This document shows positions 25,668 through 32,845 of a DNA stretch of 40,700 nucleotides, piece by piece; position 1 is the first letter of the stretch; the number at the start of each line of letters is the position of its first letter. A program made the position numbers and the translations under genes. Location: assembly GCA_014860115.1 (NCBI GenBank), contig JACZKK010000182.1:1-40700 (forward strand), in the 5' to 3' direction. The notes below the pieces were generated by a model. It saw only the letters and a list, made by a program, of their open reading frames with translations. It was not told the DNA's origin and did not search any database. Source of the DNA: Ignavibacteriaceae bacterium (GTDB lineage: Bacteria > Bacteroidota > Ignavibacteria > Ignavibacteriales > Ignavibacteriaceae).

Positions 25668-26312
25668 TTAATCAGCAAGAATATTTAACATTTCTGAATT
25701 CACTTCCTCAACTGAACCGAGTCCATTAATAGAAATCACCTTGCCTTGTTTTTCATAATACTTCAATACTGGTTCAGTGGTCTTGCGGAAAATTCCTAAA
25801 CGTTTTCTGATAACTTCTTCTTTATCATCATCTCTTAGATAAAAGCTATTTCTGGCTTTACAATTCGGACAGATTTTTGAGTTTTCAATTTCAGATAGTG
25901 TAAAAATATTTCCGCATTCTTTACAGGCTCTTCTGTCATTCAGTCTTTTAACTATTTCTTCTTCATCAGCATAAATATTTACGAGTTTAATATCATTAAT
26001 ATTCATTTCTTCAAAAAGTTTGTCAAGCTCTACAGCTTGATTTTCTGTTCTTGGAAAACCATCAAGGATAAAGCCAGCATTGCAATCACTCTTGCTAAAT
26101 CTATATTTAATTATTCCAATCATAACATCATCAGGAACGAGATCACCTCTGCTCATAATCTCCTGAGCTTTTTTACCAAGATCGGTTTGATCTTTCACTG
26201 CCTGTCTTAAAATATCCCCAGTAGAAATATGTGGTATATTGAATTTAGCGGAGAGTAATTTTGCCTGTGTTCCTTTTCCAACACCGGGAGCCCCAAATAG
26301 TAATAGTCGCAT
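25668..26312 (-). CDS. adk: Adenylate kinase, zinc-type LID
   Basis: A 214-residue enzyme interconverting ATP + AMP and 2 ADP in the cytosol. P-loop GAPGVGKGTQAK (8-19), AMP-binding HISTGDILR, FILDGFPRTENQA and the lid Arg in RKRLGIFRKTTEPV. The LID holds four Cys (C130, C133, C148, C151) as CxxC...CxxC, the structural zinc site of Gram-positive-like and many Bacteroidota enzymes. It converges with ftsE three bases away and is followed upstream on the same strand by tadA. Confidence 0.97.
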   Translation of the reverse strand: MRLLLFGAPGVGKGTQAKLLSAKFNIPHISTGDILRQAVKDQTDLGKKAQEIMSRGDLVPDDVMIGIIKYRFSKSDCNAGFILDGFPRTENQAVELDKLFEEMNINDIKLVNIYADEEEIVKRLNDRRACKECGNIFTLSEIENSKICPNCKARNSFYLRDDDKEEVIRKRLGIFRKTTEPVLKYYEKQGKVISINGLGSVEEVNSEMLNILAD

Positions 26313-26358
26313 AAAGAATTATTTTTTTATTGCAAATTACAGTAATTAAAATGCAGTC

Positions 26359-26853
26359 TCAAGCTGTTGGAGGCGAAAATTTAAGGTTGCTTTTATTCTT
26401 TAGCTTATTGAAAAACTCCTGAAGCAGCCTTGAGCTTTCTTCGGCATAAATTCCTGAATAAACATTTATTTTATGGTTTGTTTTACAATCCTGAGCTAAG
26501 TTGTAAATACTTCCACACGCTCCGAACTTTGCATCAAAAGCAGCAAAGTATAAATTCTGTATGCGAGAAGCCAGTAGTGCTCCTGTGCACATAACACAAG
26601 GCTCAAGAGTTACAAAAATTGAACAGTCATTTAATCGCCAGTTACCGACATGATTTGCAGCTGAAGTTATTGCGATCATTTCTGCGTGAGCTGTTGCATC
26701 TTTTAATCGCTCAACCTGGTTGTGTCCACGGCCAATAATTTTATTGTCCTTAACTATAACAGCACCTACCGGAACTTCATTTTCTTCAAAAGCTTGCTCA
26801 GCTTCCTGCAGAGCAGCGAACATGAACTTGTATTTTATCTCATCGAAAATCAT
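26359..26853 (-). CDS. tadA: tRNA(adenine-34) deaminase
   Basis: A 164-residue zinc deaminase that converts A34 of tRNA-Arg(ACG) to inosine. Zinc and catalytic residues are TAHAEMIAI (H56, E58) and EPCVMCTGAL (C86, C89). EVPVGAVIV and GRGHNQVERLKDATAHAEM match TadA rather than cytidine or guanine deaminases, as does FGACGSIYNL. It lies next to a tRNA-Arg gene, but that tRNA has a TCG anticodon and is not the substrate. Confidence 0.94.
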   Translation of the reverse strand: MIFDEIKYKFMFAALQEAEQAFEENEVPVGAVIVKDNKIIGRGHNQVERLKDATAHAEMIAITSAANHVGNWRLNDCSIFVTLEPCVMCTGALLASRIQNLYFAAFDAKFGACGSIYNLAQDCKTNHKINVYSGIYAEESSRLLQEFFNKLKNKSNLKFSPPTA

Positions 26854-26873
26854 CTTTTATGAAAGGCAAAATT

Positions 26874-26894
26874 AAAAAGTCAAAAAGACTTTTT
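26874..26894 (-). terminator. Putative intrinsic terminator after tRNA-Arg
   Basis: AAAAAGTC (26874-26881), loop AAAAA and GACTTTTT (26887-26894) form an 8-bp stem. Read on the minus strand it lies about 35 bases beyond the tRNA 3' end and is followed by AATTTT. The stem is AT-rich and thus weak, and it ends about 20 bases before the tadA start. Confidence 0.45.
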
Positions 26895-26928
26895 TTACTT
26901 TTTGATTATGACCTTTGACTTTTTTCAG

Positions 26929-27002
26929 TACGCCCGTAGGGATTCGAACCCCAAACCCTCAGATCCGAAGTCTGATGCTCTATCCAGTTGAGCTACGGGC
27001 GC
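26929..27002 (-). tRNA. tRNA-Arg (anticodon TCG)
   Basis: A complete cloverleaf on the minus strand, 74 bases without CCA. The acceptor GCGCCCG (27002-26996) pairs with CGGGCGT plus discriminator A. The D arm is GCTC/GAGC. The anticodon stem TCAGA/TCTGA carries the loop CTTCGGA, giving anticodon TCG. The variable loop is short (GGGTT). The T arm is TGGGG-TTCGAAT-CCCTA. The first acceptor pair is a G-U wobble. CCA is not encoded (CTG follows) and must be added by the nucleotidyltransferase. It reads CGA/CGN arginine codons. Confidence 0.95.
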
Positions 27003-27048
27003 ATAATTTACAACGTAAAAATAGACATGTGTTGATGGATTAACAAAA

Positions 27049-27072
27049 AAAGCCGCTTTCATCAGCGGCTTT
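27049..27072 (-). terminator. Intrinsic terminator of the radical SAM gene
   Basis: AAAGCCGCT (27049-27057), loop TTCATC and AGCGGCTTT (27064-27072) make a perfect 9-bp GC-containing stem. On the minus strand it comes 23 bases after the radical SAM stop and is followed by a run of T residues. This is a strong factor-independent terminator that also separates this gene from the tRNA. Confidence 0.85.
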
Positions 27073-27095
27073 AATTATCAAGTTGAATCTAATTT

Positions 27096-28307
27096 CTAAT
27101 TCAAGAAATCTTTTGGATAAGTTTTAAGATTATGTCCGAATTTCAACTGTTCTTCCATTCTGCAAGACCAAACAAGCTGACCATTCCATACAGTAATATC
27201 AGGGCAGCCGTCACACATACTTTGTCTGCCATCGGGCATAAAATCAACCGGTTGGATTATCATTACTGATTGGTAATGTAATCGCTTGAAAATATTCAGT
27301 GGATTCTTATAATAATTGAAAAAAGCTTTCCTGAGTTTTTTATCGAGTACTCCCATCAATAACATACTCTTGCCTTTGCGAGTCCATTTAGGTGCTGCAT
27401 AAGCTAAATATTTATCAAACCAAAGATGATAAAACATCTGAACCATTTCCATTCCCTTTCTTCCAACATAACCATAGATATTTTTCTTGGTGCCTAATCT
27501 TCCGGTTAGCAGCCACTTGAATGAATCCGGTTTTTCCGAACCATTTAAATATGCGCAAGGGTCAAAGTCGGGATATTCTTTTCTGATCAATTCAACAACT
27601 TCAGGTGCTTTTATATCAGCCCTCGTTACCGGATCTTCGTTGTAAACCAATTGACCCATATCAATCTTTTTGGGTCCAAGGTAAAAATCATATTCTTTGT
27701 TATCAACTGCCCGGTAAAGTATAAAGACCATTACGTGAACGATATCAATATTCTTATGTGCCCATTTAACCATCTCAGGAATATATTTCATCGTATCTTC
27801 ATATACAGTTGAATTAAATGCACAGGAAATGTTTCCTTCATCAGCAAGCATTTTTGCGTAATGATATCTTAACTCATTTAGCTCTAATTCATTTTTATCT
27901 TTCCATTGTGGTCGACCTTGTTTGCTGTCAATATGAAAAGTAAAACCAAAGACTCCGGCTTTCTTCAGTTCTTTTAATAATTCTTTTGTTAATGCCAATC
28001 CGTTTGTGTTTATGATCGGCTTCATATTTCTTTTTTTAACTTCTTTAACTATTTCAATAATATCAGGATGGGTAAGAGGGTCACCACCTGCGATGGATAC
28101 ACCGTCAGCTTTGCGTAATCTCACAAAAACATCAAGATCGTTTTTAACTTGTTTGATGGATTTATGTCCGTCTTTTTCATTCAACCTGTAGCAGCCTTCA
28201 CAATAGAGATTACATTTAGAAGTTGGTTCTAGCCAGGAAATAGAATTATCTGTTAAATTCCATGGAAGACGGTAATAGTCAAGATGATTCAGTGAGTTGT
28301 TGTGCAT
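27096..28307 (-). CDS. Radical SAM protein with Cys-rich C-terminal region, substrate unknown
   Basis: A 403-residue predicted [4Fe-4S]/SAM enzyme. The radical SAM cluster motif is CNLYCEGC (C32, C36, C39). GGDPLTHPDIIEIVKEV and PIINTNGLAL follow as the GGxP and next-strand motifs. The C-terminal end carries MCDGCPDITVWNGQ, then VWSCRMEEQ, a cysteine arrangement suggestive of an auxiliary cluster as in SPASM-like domains. The middle part (WAHKNIDIVHVMVFILYRA) does not remind me of a characterised subfamily. It is monocistronic, with its own terminator and a promoter candidate. Peptide, lipid or cofactor modification are all possible. Confidence 0.85.
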   Translation of the reverse strand: MHNNSLNHLDYYRLPWNLTDNSISWLEPTSKCNLYCEGCYRLNEKDGHKSIKQVKNDLDVFVRLRKADGVSIAGGDPLTHPDIIEIVKEVKKRNMKPIINTNGLALTKELLKELKKAGVFGFTFHIDSKQGRPQWKDKNELELNELRYHYAKMLADEGNISCAFNSTVYEDTMKYIPEMVKWAHKNIDIVHVMVFILYRAVDNKEYDFYLGPKKIDMGQLVYNEDPVTRADIKAPEVVELIRKEYPDFDPCAYLNGSEKPDSFKWLLTGRLGTKKNIYGYVGRKGMEMVQMFYHLWFDKYLAYAAPKWTRKGKSMLLMGVLDKKLRKAFFNYYKNPLNIFKRLHYQSVMIIQPVDFMPDGRQSMCDGCPDITVWNGQLVWSCRMEEQLKFGHNLKTYPKDFLN

Positions 28308-28355
28308 TTTTACTCCGTGTTGTGCAGATTAATTTTATTGCAAAAAAATGACTGA

Positions 28356-28387
28356 CAAACTTAATCTTTATGATGATTTTTCACAAT
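28356..28387 (-). promoter_or_regulatory. -33/-7 promoter candidate for the radical SAM gene
   Basis: On the minus strand ATTG, a 20-base spacer and TAAGTTTG (plus-strand CAAACTTA at 28356-28363, CAAT at 28384-28387) match the Bacteroidota housekeeping promoter form TTTG-N19-21-TAnnTTTG with one mismatch. Transcription would begin about 40 bases before the ATG. Confidence 0.4.
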
Positions 28388-28548
28388 GTAAAATAAAATT
28401 ATCAATTGCTAATCATCAATTAATACCAGCAAAGATGTTGCTATGATTGTGAGAACAAGAAGCAGCATGCAGCAATATTCATTATTGATTCTTTTTAATT
28501 ATTTATTTGATTAGTAAATTTTAGTTGAAATTATTTGAGGAGAATGAA

Positions 28549-29226
28549 TTGTTTAAAAATTTAATTCTTATTGTAACCGCAGCTTCGGCTTTATTCGTAA
28601 AAGCACAGAGTGATTTTGCTATTGGATTGAATGGCAATGTAAATTTTCCCAATGGGAAATTCACAGAATATTTTGGTACTGGCTACGGGGGAGATATTCA
28701 CTTCCTATATCTTTTCGGGAATTCATCAATCTTTACATTGGCCGTCGGTTATAATCATTTTGAACTGGATTTAGACGCTTTCAACGAAAAAGCGAATGCA
28801 TTAGGATTAAATGCTAAATTTGATCTCGAATCAAAATTTTCAACACTTCCGATCTTGCTTGGAGTGAAGTGGTACTTCCTCAAACAGAAAACTAACACTG
28901 CTTACATAATGATTGAGGGTGGATTTTACAATTACAAATTTACTTTAAGTGGTAGTGCCGAAGTTGACTCAACAGGAAGCAGTGAAACTATTACACTGCC
29001 GGAAATCAATGAGGATGGAATTGAAACTATGCTAAGAATTTCCGCCGGATATTTATTCTTTTTTGACAAACACTGGTTTATTGATGCATCTGTTAAATAC
29101 ATCGTGTTAACAGATGCCTTTACCGTGGATGTACCTGATGATCCTCAAGATGCTGAAGAAATTAATGGCGCTGCCCAAACGCTGAATTACTTCTCAATTT
29201 CAGCCGGAATTAATTATAGATTTTGA
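28549..29226 (+). CDS. Predicted outer-membrane beta-barrel protein
   Basis: 225 residues. The chosen start is TTG at 28549 because GAGGAG (28537-28542) stands six bases before it; the next in-frame upstream TTG (28525) lies ahead of that ribosome site. The signal peptide is FKNLILIVTAASALFVKAQ. Alternating hydrophobic strands with aromatic girdle residues follow, for example IHFLYLFGNSSIFTLAVGYN and LPILLGVKWYFL, and the chain ends in an aromatic strand, ISAGINYRF, as OMP barrels do. It resembles small OmpA/OprF-type eight-stranded barrels. Function unknown. It heads a cluster of envelope proteins. Confidence 0.75.
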   Translation: MFKNLILIVTAASALFVKAQSDFAIGLNGNVNFPNGKFTEYFGTGYGGDIHFLYLFGNSSIFTLAVGYNHFELDLDAFNEKANALGLNAKFDLESKFSTLPILLGVKWYFLKQKTNTAYIMIEGGFYNYKFTLSGSAEVDSTGSSETITLPEINEDGIETMLRISAGYLFFFDKHWFIDASVKYIVLTDAFTVDVPDDPQDAEEINGAAQTLNYFSISAGINYRF

Positions 29227-29303
29227 AAATCATAATAAATTCTGGAATGTTCTTTGAGTCATCTTCCTGTCAAATGAAATTTCATTCACTTATTGTTTAA
29301 TTT

Positions 29304-30758
29304 GTGCATTATTCTAAAAAATACATCACAGCAGTTGTTTCATTTTTTTTGATTTTAATCTCACCTTGTGTCAGCCTGATATCAAAAGTCACTCTATCGG
29401 ATACTTCAGATTATGGAAAGGTATTTGTGACGAGATGGGCAGAAGACAGTAAGTCCGCATTTTCTTTTTCATTTGATGATGGATTCAAAGCACAGTATGA
29501 TAATGTTTACCCAATACTCCAGGAATACGAATTTAATGCAACATATTTTTTACTTCCACCATTTTTAACTGAACAATTACCGGGCATCTGGAGATACGGT
29601 ACCTGGCCTATGTTTCTTGAAATGCATTCTGAGGATTTTGAGTTAAGTTCTCATTCGCTAAATCATCCGCATTTATTACAACTGCCGATTGGCGATACAC
29701 TTACACAAAATACAATTCATTATGAATTATATCATTCTAAAAAAATGATAGAAGCTCGTACTAATTATGAAAAGTGCATCACTTTTGCTTACCCTTATGC
29801 TGAACACAATGCTATGCTGGATTCTCTTGCAAGTTTATATTATGAATCATCGAGGGCTATTGGCATTTCACCAAATCATTATAGTTTATCTGGTCTGGAA
29901 TGGCATTCATTAAAATCATTTGAAGTGATATTTAGCGAGCCAAGAATTGTGTTTGAGGATGATCTTGACGAGCTATATAATTTTATGAATTGGATTGATA
30001 ATTCGGTTTCAAATGGGACATGGGGAATTCAATTAGCACACGAAGTCGTACCATTTGCTCAACTCGGTGATTTGATAACTCAAGGTGCGTATAATCCCAT
30101 CAGCAACGAATGGCTAATTTTACTTTGTGAGTGGTTAGCAGAAAAAAGTTACGATAACTTAATCTGGATCGAATCAATTGGAAATATTACTAGATATATA
30201 AAAGAACGAGATGCACACTCGTATCAGGTTTTATCTCAGTCTAATTCACTTATTGAAATTTTATTAACTGATAACCTTCCTGATAATATTTATAATTATC
30301 CGTTAACTGCATATATCTCAATACCTGAAACCTGGGAAAAAGTTTTACTTATCCAGGGAAACAACTCAAAAGTTTATAAAACTTTTAGTATGGATACAAT
30401 GCAGGTGTTACTTGCACAAATCATACCTGATAACGGAATAATTCAACTTTTTGATTACACTTCTACTTTTGTTGAAGTTGATGAAAAGCAGCCGGCAGAT
30501 TTTATTCTTAATCAGAACTATCCAAATCCATTCAACCCATCGACAACGATAAGCTATGAAATAAAGAACTCCGGATACGTATTACTTGACTTATATGATA
30601 TTCTCGGAAATAAAATAAGTGTGTTGACTGCTGGAGAGAAATCAGCAGGTACGCATAGTGTTCTTTTCGATGCTGGTTATTTGCCAAGCGGTGTATATAC
30701 CTATGTTTTTAGTTTTGAAGGTAAGTATCAATCAAAAAAACTAATGCTGATTAAATAA
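29304..30758 (+). CDS. T9SS-secreted polysaccharide deacetylase-family protein
   Basis: 484 residues starting at GTG, with a hydrophobic N-terminal segment (YITAVVSFFLILISPCVSLI). The NodB-type core has SFSFDDG (D58, D59) and SSHSLNHPHL (H117, H121), giving the Asp-His-His metal triad. The third motif, FAYPYAEHN, has lost the usual Arg. Family members remove acetyl groups from peptidoglycan, chitin or exopolysaccharide. The last ~85 residues are a T9SS sorting domain: LNQNYPNPFNPSTTISYEI, DLYDILGNKISVL, GVYTYVF and KKLMLIK. It should therefore be exported to the cell surface. It is flanked by beta-barrel genes. Confidence 0.85.
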   Translation: MHYSKKYITAVVSFFLILISPCVSLISKVTLSDTSDYGKVFVTRWAEDSKSAFSFSFDDGFKAQYDNVYPILQEYEFNATYFLLPPFLTEQLPGIWRYGTWPMFLEMHSEDFELSSHSLNHPHLLQLPIGDTLTQNTIHYELYHSKKMIEARTNYEKCITFAYPYAEHNAMLDSLASLYYESSRAIGISPNHYSLSGLEWHSLKSFEVIFSEPRIVFEDDLDELYNFMNWIDNSVSNGTWGIQLAHEVVPFAQLGDLITQGAYNPISNEWLILLCEWLAEKSYDNLIWIESIGNITRYIKERDAHSYQVLSQSNSLIEILLTDNLPDNIYNYPLTAYISIPETWEKVLLIQGNNSKVYKTFSMDTMQVLLAQIIPDNGIIQLFDYTSTFVEVDEKQPADFILNQNYPNPFNPSTTISYEIKNSGYVLLDLYDILGNKISVLTAGEKSAGTHSVLFDAGYLPSGVYTYVFSFEGKYQSKKLMLIK

Positions 30759-30795
30759 TCAGATCATTCCAAAATCTTTACTTTGTGCTATCCAT

Positions 30796-30827
30796 TTTGG
30801 TATTAATCTACTGAATAGATAATTTTG
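30796..30827 (+). promoter_or_regulatory. -33/-7 promoter of Bacteroidota type
   Basis: TTTG (30796-30799), exactly 20 bases, then TAATTTTG (30820-30827) is a perfect match to TTTG-N19-21-TAnnTTTG. A start about 7 bases downstream would give a ~35-base leader for the barrel gene at 30869. It indicates that this gene is transcribed separately from the deacetylase. Confidence 0.55.
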
Positions 30828-30868
30828 TTTCGAATTAATCTCAACTCATTTATTATTCAGAGAACAAG

Positions 30869-31435
30869 ATGCCGAATACATATTATTTTTTCCTTTTCAT
30901 ATTTCTTATAACCACAGCACTATTCTCACAAAGCAGATTTAACGCAGGGGCTTCGTTTAATATTGGATTTCCATCAAGTGCACTGGCTAATTTATCTGAG
31001 ACAGGTATTGGAGGTTCAGCAATTGGAGAATTTGCATTCAGCGAAAAGATATCTGCGACTCTTTCGGCATCCTATCAAAGTTTTCCTGGAAAAGGTGAAG
31101 GTTTTGCCGTGCAAGGGAAAGTGATTGATTTTTCGGTAAACGATATTCCTGTTTTAGCGGGAGTTCGATATTATTTCTCACCGGAATTTTTTGGGACTTT
31201 TGAAGCTGGTGCACATTTTTTAAGAGTTACTGCCGATATATATGAAGTATACAGTGAAGAAAAAGTTTCAACTGATTACGAAGCAAAATTCGGTGGCGGA
31301 ATTGGGGCTGGTTATCGTTTCAGACTTGCGGAACCATCCGTCCTTGAAATTTCCGGTAATTATCAGTTGGTTCAGGAAAATTATAATTCATTTTCTATTC
31401 GGCTTGGCATATTGATTCTTCTGGATATTATTTAA
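30869..31435 (+). CDS. Predicted small outer-membrane beta-barrel protein
   Basis: 188 residues. The signal peptide is PNTYYFFLFIFLITTALFSQ. The mature part has paired amphipathic strands: FNAGASFNIGFPSSALANL, KISATLSASYQSF, IPVLAGVRYYFS, FGTFEAGAHFLRV and GGGIGAGYRFRL. This layout is typical of OmpW/OmpX-like or OMP_b-brl porin-like barrels. Unlike its neighbour it ends in a hydrophobic LGILILLDII. It has its own promoter candidate. The role is unknown. Confidence 0.75.
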   Translation: MPNTYYFFLFIFLITTALFSQSRFNAGASFNIGFPSSALANLSETGIGGSAIGEFAFSEKISATLSASYQSFPGKGEGFAVQGKVIDFSVNDIPVLAGVRYYFSPEFFGTFEAGAHFLRVTADIYEVYSEEKVSTDYEAKFGGGIGAGYRFRLAEPSVLEISGNYQLVQENYNSFSIRLGILILLDII

Positions 31436-31480
31436 GAATCAATAATTTAATTCTTTCTTTTATTCGAAAGGTATTTTGAT

Positions 31481-32143
31481 ATGGCCATTAAAGAAATTCC
31501 TTTACTAATTTGTATTCTATCGATTTCTATCTACCCACAGTTAAACCGTGAGGAAGCATTAAAGCAAGGTGGTTGGTCAGGTGGGCTAGCAGGCTGGGTT
31601 GGCTGGGAAAATTACGATGTATCAGAAAATAATTCTGAAGTTGATGGCTATAATTTTATTTTCAGTTCGAGAAACGGCAGCATAGTTGAAACCAACGGTG
31701 TATTCGGTTTTGATTTTCAATGGCGTGAGCGAAATCGGACAATCACACCTGAACCCAACCCAAATAACACCAGCGAATCTATTGATGAAAAGGTATGGTT
31801 TTTAGGACTATGGGCGAGATATTACATTCCCTTTGGAGGAAATTTTTCCATGTTTTTTGAAGGTTCAGGTGGATATGCTGTCTATTCACAAAAGAATGAA
31901 ACTATTACCGATCTAGAATTGGCTTATTATAATAATCAGGCTTATGCAAATGGATTCGCATACAACGGTGGAATAGGAATTTCACATTTTGTTTCCCAAA
32001 ATGCTGCCTTTGAACTTACAGGAAGATATGAAGGTGGAAGTTTAAATGGAGAAAATGAAAATTATATTGGTACTAAAAACGTTTTAAATGTAAAGTTAAA
32101 AAATATTTTTATACTCTTCGGTTTTCAGATTTACCTAAGATAA
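31481..32143 (+). CDS. Hypothetical exported beta-barrel-like protein
   Basis: 220 residues with a short signal peptide (MAIKEIPLLICILSISIYPQ). After a Gly/Trp-rich segment (GGWSGGLAGWVGWENY) come alternating strands such as VFGFDFQWRERNRT, KVWFLGLWARYYIPFGG, FSMFFEGSGGYAVYSQ and NGGIGISHFVS, ending in NIFILFGFQIYLR. The strand pattern and aromatic C-terminus fit an outer-membrane barrel. No known family recognised. It follows the previous gene after 45 bases and ends at an intrinsic terminator. Confidence 0.7.
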   Translation: MAIKEIPLLICILSISIYPQLNREEALKQGGWSGGLAGWVGWENYDVSENNSEVDGYNFIFSSRNGSIVETNGVFGFDFQWRERNRTITPEPNPNNTSESIDEKVWFLGLWARYYIPFGGNFSMFFEGSGGYAVYSQKNETITDLELAYYNNQAYANGFAYNGGIGISHFVSQNAAFELTGRYEGGSLNGENENYIGTKNVLNVKLKNIFILFGFQIYLR

Positions 32144-32156
32144 TATTTAAAAGAAA

Positions 32157-32184
32157 AAAGGAGACTACTTTCGTAATCTCCTTT
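32157..32184 (+). terminator. Intrinsic terminator of the envelope cluster
   Basis: AAAGGAGA (32157-32164) and TCTCCTTT (32177-32184) pair. After one C-A mismatch the stem extends through TAC/GTA around the loop TTTC. It begins 14 bases after the stop of the 31481 gene. The U-tract is short (TTTAATT), but the hairpin is stable. It could also serve the opposite strand for the small gene at 32226. Confidence 0.65.
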
Positions 32185-32225
32185 AATTCGCCCTCACCAC
32201 AAATATTTTCTACAATACAAAATCT

Positions 32226-32339
32226 TTACTTGAACATCTTCTCAATTTCTGCCCTGGATTTTTTTACCCCTCTTATCGAAACGATGATATATAAAACAAG
32301 TCCGCCTAATATTATCCCTGCTAGTAAGTATACTGCCAT
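32226..32339 (-). CDS. 37-residue single-pass membrane protein
   Basis: A small open frame too short for routine calling. ATG at 32339 is preceded by GGAGGG eight to thirteen bases upstream, the strongest ribosome site in the neighbourhood. The product begins MAVYLLAGIILGGLVLYII, one clear transmembrane helix. A positively charged segment (SIRGVKKSRAEIE) follows, then the end KMFK, giving an outside-N, inside-C orientation by the positive-inside rule. It lies alone between a terminator and unrelated genes. It resembles small accessory subunits of membrane complexes (CcmD-, CcoS- or symporter-accessory-like) in form only; no homologue is recognised. Confidence 0.65.
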   Translation of the reverse strand: MAVYLLAGIILGGLVLYIIVSIRGVKKSRAEIEKMFK

Positions 32340-32523
32340 TTAATTGCCCTCCGTTTTTAACACATAAACTCAACGATTATGCCATCAAATACTTGATTAG
32401 TTAATTGAAGTAATGATTGATTTCCAGCCGAATTACCAGAATAATGTATCTAATTGAAATCTAAAATGAGAATTGTATCAAAAAGTCTGTAGCAGGTGAG
32501 GGGAGTTCGATTGGTAGCGATAC

Positions 32524-32820
32524 TTAGTTTTTATTTAGCACCAGGGGTATGCCGTTGTGGAAATAAATCCTTCCAAAATTTTCGGCTATCCAGTTCAAAG
32601 GTTTCTCGGTGGGCTTATATTTTTCAACAACATTTATTCGAATAATTTCGGGTCTCTCTTGAACTGTTATAACTGAATCGCAAAATTCTTCGGGGGAAAG
32701 ACAATGAGAATCCTCCAGTTCAACTTCCAATATCTTTTGCTTGTTTATGAAGATATTTTTTGAAAAAAGCTGATGAATCATCAAAGCTTTATATGTTAAA
32801 GTTACTTCGAAATTTCTCAT
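32524..32820 (-). CDS. Hypothetical 98-residue protein
   Basis: Acidic/basic mixed, no signal peptide or membrane helix. The N-terminal half reads as beta strands (MRNFEVTLTYKALM, KQKILEVELED), and there are two Cys (SHCLSPEEFCDS). The C-terminal part has PLNWIAENFGRIYFHNGIPL. No family recognised. It starts 25 bases after the stop of the upstream secreted PQQ/T9SS gene on the same strand, without a good ribosome site, so it may be the tail of that transcript. Confidence 0.5.
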   Translation of the reverse strand: MRNFEVTLTYKALMIHQLFSKNIFINKQKILEVELEDSHCLSPEEFCDSVITVQERPEIIRINVVEKYKPTEKPLNWIAENFGRIYFHNGIPLVLNKN

Positions 32821-32845
32821 ACATAAAATTTAAAATAAGTTATGA

